From Acidaminobacter sp. (GTDB lineage: Bacteria > Bacillota_A > Clostridia > Peptostreptococcales > Acidaminobacteraceae), in contig WXFH01000371.1 in the NCBI GenBank assembly GCA_009881125.1, positions 1 to 16,838 on the forward strand: a stretch of 16,838 nucleotides of DNA, given 5' to 3'. Below, in pieces: positions 13,379 through 16,838 of this stretch. Made by a program: the position numbers and the translations under genes. Within the stretch, counting starts at the first letter, position 1. Each line of letters starts with the position of its first letter. Under the pieces are notes generated by a model. That model saw only the letters and a list, made by a program, of their open reading frames with translations, was not told the DNA's origin and did no database searches.

Positions 13379-14281
13379 CTACCTTTTCAGATTCAGAAGC
13401 TCCTGAAGCATCTCGTCAGAAGTCGTTATGGTTCTCGAGTTCGCCTGATAGGAGCGGCTCGTGATGATCATTTCGGTAAATTCGTTGGCCAGATCGACGT
13501 TGGACATCTCCAGGTAGCCTTTGCGGATGATGCCGAAGCCGTTGACGCCTGAGGTGCCAAGGTTTGGAACCCCTGAGTTCTGGGATGCCGCATAGGTATT
13601 TCCGCCCTTTTTGTCGAGGCCGCCTGGATTGGAAAATCTGGCGACGACCAACTGTCCCATTTCGTATTCTTCGCCATTGCTGTAACGAGCTTTGATCAAT
13701 CCCGTGCCGTCGATGGTATAGGAGACCAGTTCCCGATTCTCGTCTAGTTTATCCGGTATAATGATGGCCGAGAAATCAGAGTCCTCTGCAATAGCTGGTA
13801 TAGGACTGTCAGTAAATACGACACTATTATCATCTGACAAGGTGACGTTGCTGATCCCCATGACACTCATTCCGTTTAAATTCAGCGTGCCATTGCTGTC
13901 CCTTTGGAATGACCCATCTCTCGTGTATCTGAAGGCAAAATCACCTGCCGGATCCATAGCATCCGACACAATAAAAAATCCATTCCCCTCAATGGCGAAG
14001 TCCAGATCCCTGCCGGTCGGCTGAAGCGCGCCATTGCTCATGACGGTGGAGATCTTGCCCACGCTGACGCCCAGTCCCACCTGCTTGGAATTGATGCCGC
14101 CCAAACCGCCATCGATTGGCGCCTGCCCCGTGCTTAGAGTCTCACTGAGAAGGTCCTGGAACTGCGCAGCGCCGGATTTGAACGCCGTCGTGCCAACGTT
14201 GGCTATGTTGTTGCCTATGACGTCCATTTTCGTTTGATAGCTTCTCATCCCGCTGACACCTGAATACATGGATCTTAACAT
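13379..14281 (-). CDS. flgE: Flagellar hook protein FlgE
   Basis: 300 residues, short beside enteric FlgE (about 400) but similar to the compact Firmicute hook proteins. The N-terminal helix is MLRSMYSGVSGMRSYQTKMD followed by NNIANVGTTAFK (24-35). The FlgE-type AAQFQDLLSETL comes next, then DLDFAIEGNGFFIV, and the C-terminal helix begins MSNVDLANEFTEMIITSRSY. It polymerises into the hook that acts as universal joint. Position after flgD and before flbD separates it from the rod paralogues at the left end. The ATG has AGGAGG 8 bases upstream. Its 96-base leader contains a strong hairpin (see the separate entry). Confidence 0.94.
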   Translation of the reverse strand: MLRSMYSGVSGMRSYQTKMDVIGNNIANVGTTAFKSGAAQFQDLLSETLSTGQAPIDGGLGGINSKQVGLGVSVGKISTVMSNGALQPTGRDLDFAIEGNGFFIVSDAMDPAGDFAFRYTRDGSFQRDSNGTLNLNGMSVMGISNVTLSDDNSVVFTDSPIPAIAEDSDFSAIIIPDKLDENRELVSYTIDGTGLIKARYSNGEEYEMGQLVVARFSNPGGLDKKGGNTYAASQNSGVPNLGTSGVNGFGIIRKGYLEMSNVDLANEFTEMIITSRSYQANSRTITTSDEMLQELLNLKR

Positions 14282-14306
14282 GGATACAACCTCCTGATTT
14301 TGGGTT

Positions 14307-14332
14307 GGACGCCGTCTGTCGGTCGGGCGTCC
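14307..14332 (-). promoter_or_regulatory. Hairpin in the flgE leader
   Basis: A perfect 7-bp inverted repeat GGACGCC/GGCGTCC encloses a 12-base loop. It lies in the 97-base gap before flgE, about 25 bases upstream of the ATG. A second small hairpin (CCTC-GTT-GAGG, 14340-14350) flanked by CCGG/CCGG lies next to it. No T-run follows on either strand, so it is not a standard intrinsic terminator. It may stabilise or process the mRNA, or control access to the flgE ribosome site. The structure is directly visible; the function is inferred. Confidence 0.5.
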
Positions 14333-14377
14333 GGGGCTTCCTCGTTGAGGTCCGGCCCTTATTTTGCTGTATTCTGC

Positions 14378-14779
14378 CTACTTGATCGCAACGGCGCTGT
14401 CGATCTGGGTCAGGACATGGATGTCCTCCTCGAGCGGAATCGCCGTGATAATGGTTCGATTGGCCACACTGGCCAAAAAGGCTGTGTCTTTGTAGAACAT
14501 GACGGCATTTCGTCCGCCTCTGCGCTCTATTTCCACGAGTGCATTTTCCATTTTTCTGATTTCTTCAGGACCAAGCTTAATATGCCGCTGCTCGAGCCTC
14601 AGGATGGCGTGGGCTGACAGCTTCAGCACCTGGTTCTGATTCTGTGCGTTTGCCGATGGTCGATTTAGCGTCTGGCCCAGCAGCGTCCTAAAATTCGCAC
14701 CCGATTCCGAGGGCTCTGTCGGGTTGGCTTGACTCGCTGGAATCGGCAATGGCATTGGGTGCTGCACGCGAATGGCCAT
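14378..14779 (-). CDS. Flagellar operon protein of TIGR02530 (flg_new) family, function unknown
   Basis: 133 residues. The C-terminal half matches this small family: KLSAHAILRLEQRHIKLGPE (about 54-73), EIRKMENALVEIERRGGRNA, a short beta segment VMFYKDTAFLASVANRTIIT and ITQIDSAVAI-like ending (TQIDSAVAIK). The N-terminal 45 residues are proline- and glutamine-rich and variable. The gene lies between flgD (2-base gap, weak ribosome site, probably coupled) and flgE, where this family normally occurs in Firmicutes. No signal peptide or membrane helix is present. A role in hook assembly or export is plausible by position but not shown. Confidence 0.88.
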   Translation of the reverse strand: MAIRVQHPMPLPIPASQANPTEPSESGANFRTLLGQTLNRPSANAQNQNQVLKLSAHAILRLEQRHIKLGPEEIRKMENALVEIERRGGRNAVMFYKDTAFLASVANRTIITAIPLEEDIHVLTQIDSAVAIK

Positions 14780-14781
14780 GG

Positions 14782-15273
14782 TTAGTGACTGCTTTCTGGA
14801 GCAGCGCTTTCTGGAGCAGTGCTATCAATCTCAGCGCCTTTTGTCTCAGCACTGCCCACGCTGAGCAGAGTCGGATGGGCGTAGGATTCACCGTTCACGA
14901 CATAATGAATGCCCGTCTGGCTGATTTCGACACGATCCACCACGCCTTTGACTTCACCGGCTTCCATTGTATTCAGCACGACATCTTTGCCAATCATGTT
15001 CATGGCATTTTGTGCGGCACTCAGATTATAGAGGGTGTTGACCTGATCAGAGAGGTTTTCCAGTTTTTCTATCATGGCAAACTGGGACATTTGAGCTATA
15101 TATTCGCTGTTGTCGCCGCCGGCCATGGGATCCTGGTACTTCAGCTGAGCCGCTAGGATGTTGAAAAAGTCATATTTTCCAATAAAACCATTGGAATCCG
15201 ATACACCTTGTGTCTGTCCTTGTGTTTTTGCAGATGCAACGTTTTGAAAAATATTAAAGCGATTGATTTCCAC
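14782..15273 (-). CDS. flgD: Flagellar hook cap/assembly protein FlgD
   Basis: 163 residues, shorter than enteric FlgD but like other Firmicute versions. The conserved N-terminal block is YDFFNILAAQLKYQDPMAGG followed by DNSEYIAQMSQFAMIEKLEN (about 34-73). The later part has MIGKDVVLNTMEAGEVKGVVDRV, a small beta module. FlgD caps the growing hook and is released when it is complete. The start is GTG at 15273 with AAAGGTGG 7 bases upstream. It is 42 bases after fliK. The C-terminus is an Ala-Pro-Glu-Ser repeat tail encoded by a 15-bp tandem duplication, probably without function. Confidence 0.94.
   Translation of the reverse strand: MEINRFNIFQNVASAKTQGQTQGVSDSNGFIGKYDFFNILAAQLKYQDPMAGGDNSEYIAQMSQFAMIEKLENLSDQVNTLYNLSAAQNAMNMIGKDVVLNTMEAGEVKGVVDRVEISQTGIHYVVNGESYAHPTLLSVGSAETKGAEIDSTAPESAAPESSH
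14791..14820 (-). repeat. 15-bp tandem duplication at the 3' end of flgD
   Basis: Two adjacent 15-base units (gctttctggagcagc and gctttctggagcagt on the + strand) differ at one base. They keep the frame and encode a repeated AAPES-like unit in the last residues of FlgD. It looks like a recent slippage or duplication in a tolerant tail. Confidence 0.85.
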
Positions 15274-15315
15274 CAGTCCACCACCTTTTTAAATTCGCCA
15301 TTTCTGTTTGGAATC

Positions 15316-16689
15316 TTATGCCAGTAGATCAATCCGCTTTGGGTTAACCTTTTGTATTGCAATTTCCTGTGAAATCACTAGACCTTGTTCCGCGTCAGAG
15401 CGTTCGGCTGACCCGGACTGTCTGTGTCGGTCAGGCTGAGCCTCATTTCCTGATGACTCTGAAAATCCACTGTGCTCGCCACGATAGTGCATTTCAAAAC
15501 TTCCTGAAGCTATTTGCCTGCTGTCGAACGTCGACAGCAATTGTGGCAGATGCTTTTGAATGAGGTCGTGAGCCAGCTCTGTCTCCACGCTGACGATTCC
15601 TGATAAAACGCCGTTTTTTAGACTGAGTTCAATCTCAAGGGCACCGAGGTGCTCTGGATTCAGCATCATTCTGAGGGTTTTCGTTTCGCCGGCTCTCAAA
15701 AGCTGTGCCTGCTGAGTCAAAATGGCGGGGAGCTCCCTAATCGTTGCTGCTTTGGGAATTTGCGTGTTAAAGGACGCGTCATCCAAAGAGCTGATCTGCT
15801 GCGGCTGACCGCCAACACCATCAGAAACACTCCGGAAACTGTCAGAGGATTGTTTCGAAGGTGTCGCTTTCTGACTTTTAAGCCCCTCCACCGTTGTAAA
15901 GTCAGCTGCAGCGGCCTCAGAGCGGTGTTCAGGATTCATTTGATCCTTTGGAGTGTCGGTGCTTTCAATAGCATTCGGCGCAGGATTTAAGGCTGCGTTT
16001 TCATTTTGTCGGGATTCCATCACAGTGGAAAGTCGCGATTGACTGACAAGTTCTTGAGACTTCGACAATTTTGATAAGAGGCTTGAATCCTGTACTGTCC
16101 CTTCAGACAGGCCTTCCATTGTTTTAAACACTTCCGTCAGTGCGCCATCCTCTGCGCTATGAGGATGTCCTGAGACACCCAGGGACGCGGTTGTCATCTC
16201 TGCTTGATTGACTTTGACTGAAGCATTTCCGGCGATCTTCGGTTCTGCGCTCAATATCATTTGGTGTTGACCGGCTGTATGTGGTGGATTCTGATTTGTT
16301 GGTTCCAAAACTAAATCAGGACCGGACAGCGCTGAAGCATTTCGTTCAGTCGAGGGCGTGGCGGTAGTGCCAACATTTTTTTGAACCTGGCCTATGAGTT
16401 CAGCTGACTGAGTTGCCGACGCTTCGACTTGTGAGCCGGACTGTGCGCCGAGGTTCATTGACGCTGACAGTTTGGCTTCAATGGCGGACAGGCTGCCATC
16501 GGCCAACCCTTTAGGTTCTTCTGCAGCTTTAAGATTTCCCGAAGCTTGATTCTGATCGAGGCATTGCTGCAGCATCCCCGAAAAAAGGGCATTTTCTGTC
16601 CCGTCGCCCTGTACTTTATTAGCGCTGATCTTTGATGGTTTTTCCGGTTGCTGTGTTGCGGATGAACGATTTAATGCAGTCGCATTCAT
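15316..16689 (-). CDS. fliK: Flagellar hook-length control protein FliK
   Basis: 457 residues. The first 320 or so are a low-complexity, Gln/Ser/Ala/Thr-rich ruler region with no obvious fold, as expected. From about 331 the Flg_hook C-terminal domain appears: LRAGETKTLRMMLNPEHLGA (the 'L-x-P-x-x-L-G' signature) with LEIELSLKNGVLSGIVSVET and KHLPQLLSTF. FliK measures the hook and triggers FlhB to switch substrate. I use the ATG at 16689: AAGGGAGG is 8 bases upstream of it, whereas the GTG at 16698 lies within that ribosome site. It is the first gene after the AT-rich control region at the right edge. Sequence divergence of the ruler is normal. Confidence 0.93.
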   Translation of the reverse strand: MNATALNRSSATQQPEKPSKISANKVQGDGTENALFSGMLQQCLDQNQASGNLKAAEEPKGLADGSLSAIEAKLSASMNLGAQSGSQVEASATQSAELIGQVQKNVGTTATPSTERNASALSGPDLVLEPTNQNPPHTAGQHQMILSAEPKIAGNASVKVNQAEMTTASLGVSGHPHSAEDGALTEVFKTMEGLSEGTVQDSSLLSKLSKSQELVSQSRLSTVMESRQNENAALNPAPNAIESTDTPKDQMNPEHRSEAAAADFTTVEGLKSQKATPSKQSSDSFRSVSDGVGGQPQQISSLDDASFNTQIPKAATIRELPAILTQQAQLLRAGETKTLRMMLNPEHLGALEIELSLKNGVLSGIVSVETELAHDLIQKHLPQLLSTFDSRQIASGSFEMHYRGEHSGFSESSGNEAQPDRHRQSGSAERSDAEQGLVISQEIAIQKVNPKRIDLLA

Positions 16690-16729
16690 TTTTTTCACCT
16701 CCCTTCAAGCAACGTATTGTTAAATAGTT

Positions 16730-16758
16730 TATATAAAAACTCTTTGAAAGCATTGCAA
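16730..16758 (-). promoter_or_regulatory. Candidate SigA-type promoter upstream of fliK
   Basis: On the coding strand TTGCAA (4 of 6 to TTGACA) is followed after 17 bases by TATATA (4 of 6 to TATAAT), in a region much richer in A/T than the genes. Transcription would start roughly 30-35 bases before the fliK ATG. No sigma28-type TAAA-N15-GCCGATAA site was seen. The promoter could be an internal one, because fliK is usually preceded by basal-body genes in the same operon, outside this window. Confidence 0.4.
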
Positions 16759-16838
16759 ACACTTAGTTGCACAAAAAATATAGTGGTACCCCCATTTTGA
16801 AGTATAATTGAGTCACCACAACACCAATTTTCTTCAAA

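Noticed and set aside
14307..14332. Hairpin considered as an intrinsic terminator before flgE
   Set aside because: No U-run follows on the coding strand, and flgE needs transcription through it.
16693..16838. Open frame on the minus strand from the right edge to a TGA just before fliK
   Set aside because: It could be the tail of an upstream gene, but the region is AT-rich, a second frame is also open for much of it, the translation resembles no flagellar protein I know, and promoter-like elements lie within it.
1..16838. Search for insertion sequences, tRNAs, CRISPR arrays, riboswitch cores and attachment sites
   Set aside because: None of the expected signatures was seen by eye; the window is filled by the flagellar genes with only short gaps.

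Overview
The window is one uninterrupted late flagellar (fla/che-type) operon. All 20 annotated protein genes, plus one probable very small one, lie on the minus strand, so transcription runs from the right edge to the left edge. Junctions are 4-bp overlaps, a TAATG stop/start fusion or short gaps, and no stretch over 300 bases lacks a gene. I see no mobile element, CRISPR array, tRNA, rRNA or intrinsic terminator.

Organism: a motile Gram-positive-type anaerobe of the Clostridia is the best guess. The gene order fliK - flgD - (TIGR02530 gene) - flgE - flbD - motA - motB - fliL - fliO - fliP - fliQ - fliR - flhB - flhA - flhF - flhG - PilZ - sigma28 - DUF6115 - two rod-type genes follows the layout I recall from Clostridioides difficile and relatives. 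The AGGAGG-type Shine-Dalgarno sites, the flbD (swrD) gene and the swrB-like gene after the sigma factor also point to Firmicutes. Base composition is near half GC, higher than many clostridia. I cannot name the genus.

Layout, right to left. 16690-16838 is an AT-rich control region with a probable SigA-type promoter. 13379-16689 holds hook genes: length ruler (fliK), cap (flgD), an uncharacterised flagellar-operon protein and the hook (flgE). 11098-13369 holds the motor-power genes flbD, motA, motB and fliL. 5492-11069 encodes the complete membrane part of the flagellar type III export gate (fliO, P, Q, R, flhB, flhA). 3569-5502 carries flhF and flhG, which set flagellar number and position. 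2832-3554 is a YcgR-like c-di-GMP effector. 2031-2762 is the late-gene sigma factor. 1589-2026 is a SwrB-like single-pass membrane protein. 1515-1622 is a putative 35-residue membrane mini-ORF in the -1 frame. 693-1469 and 1-654 are two FlgF/FlgG-type rod or hook-basal-body proteins, the second cut by the left edge.

Together the genes build the export gate, hook and stator, time the switch to filament genes, and brake the motor in response to c-di-GMP. The least explained parts are the mini-ORF joined to the DUF6115 gene by an A7 slippery-type run, a strong hairpin in the flgE leader, a sigma28 lacking the usual DW-x-PR block, and an N-terminally extended FlhB.
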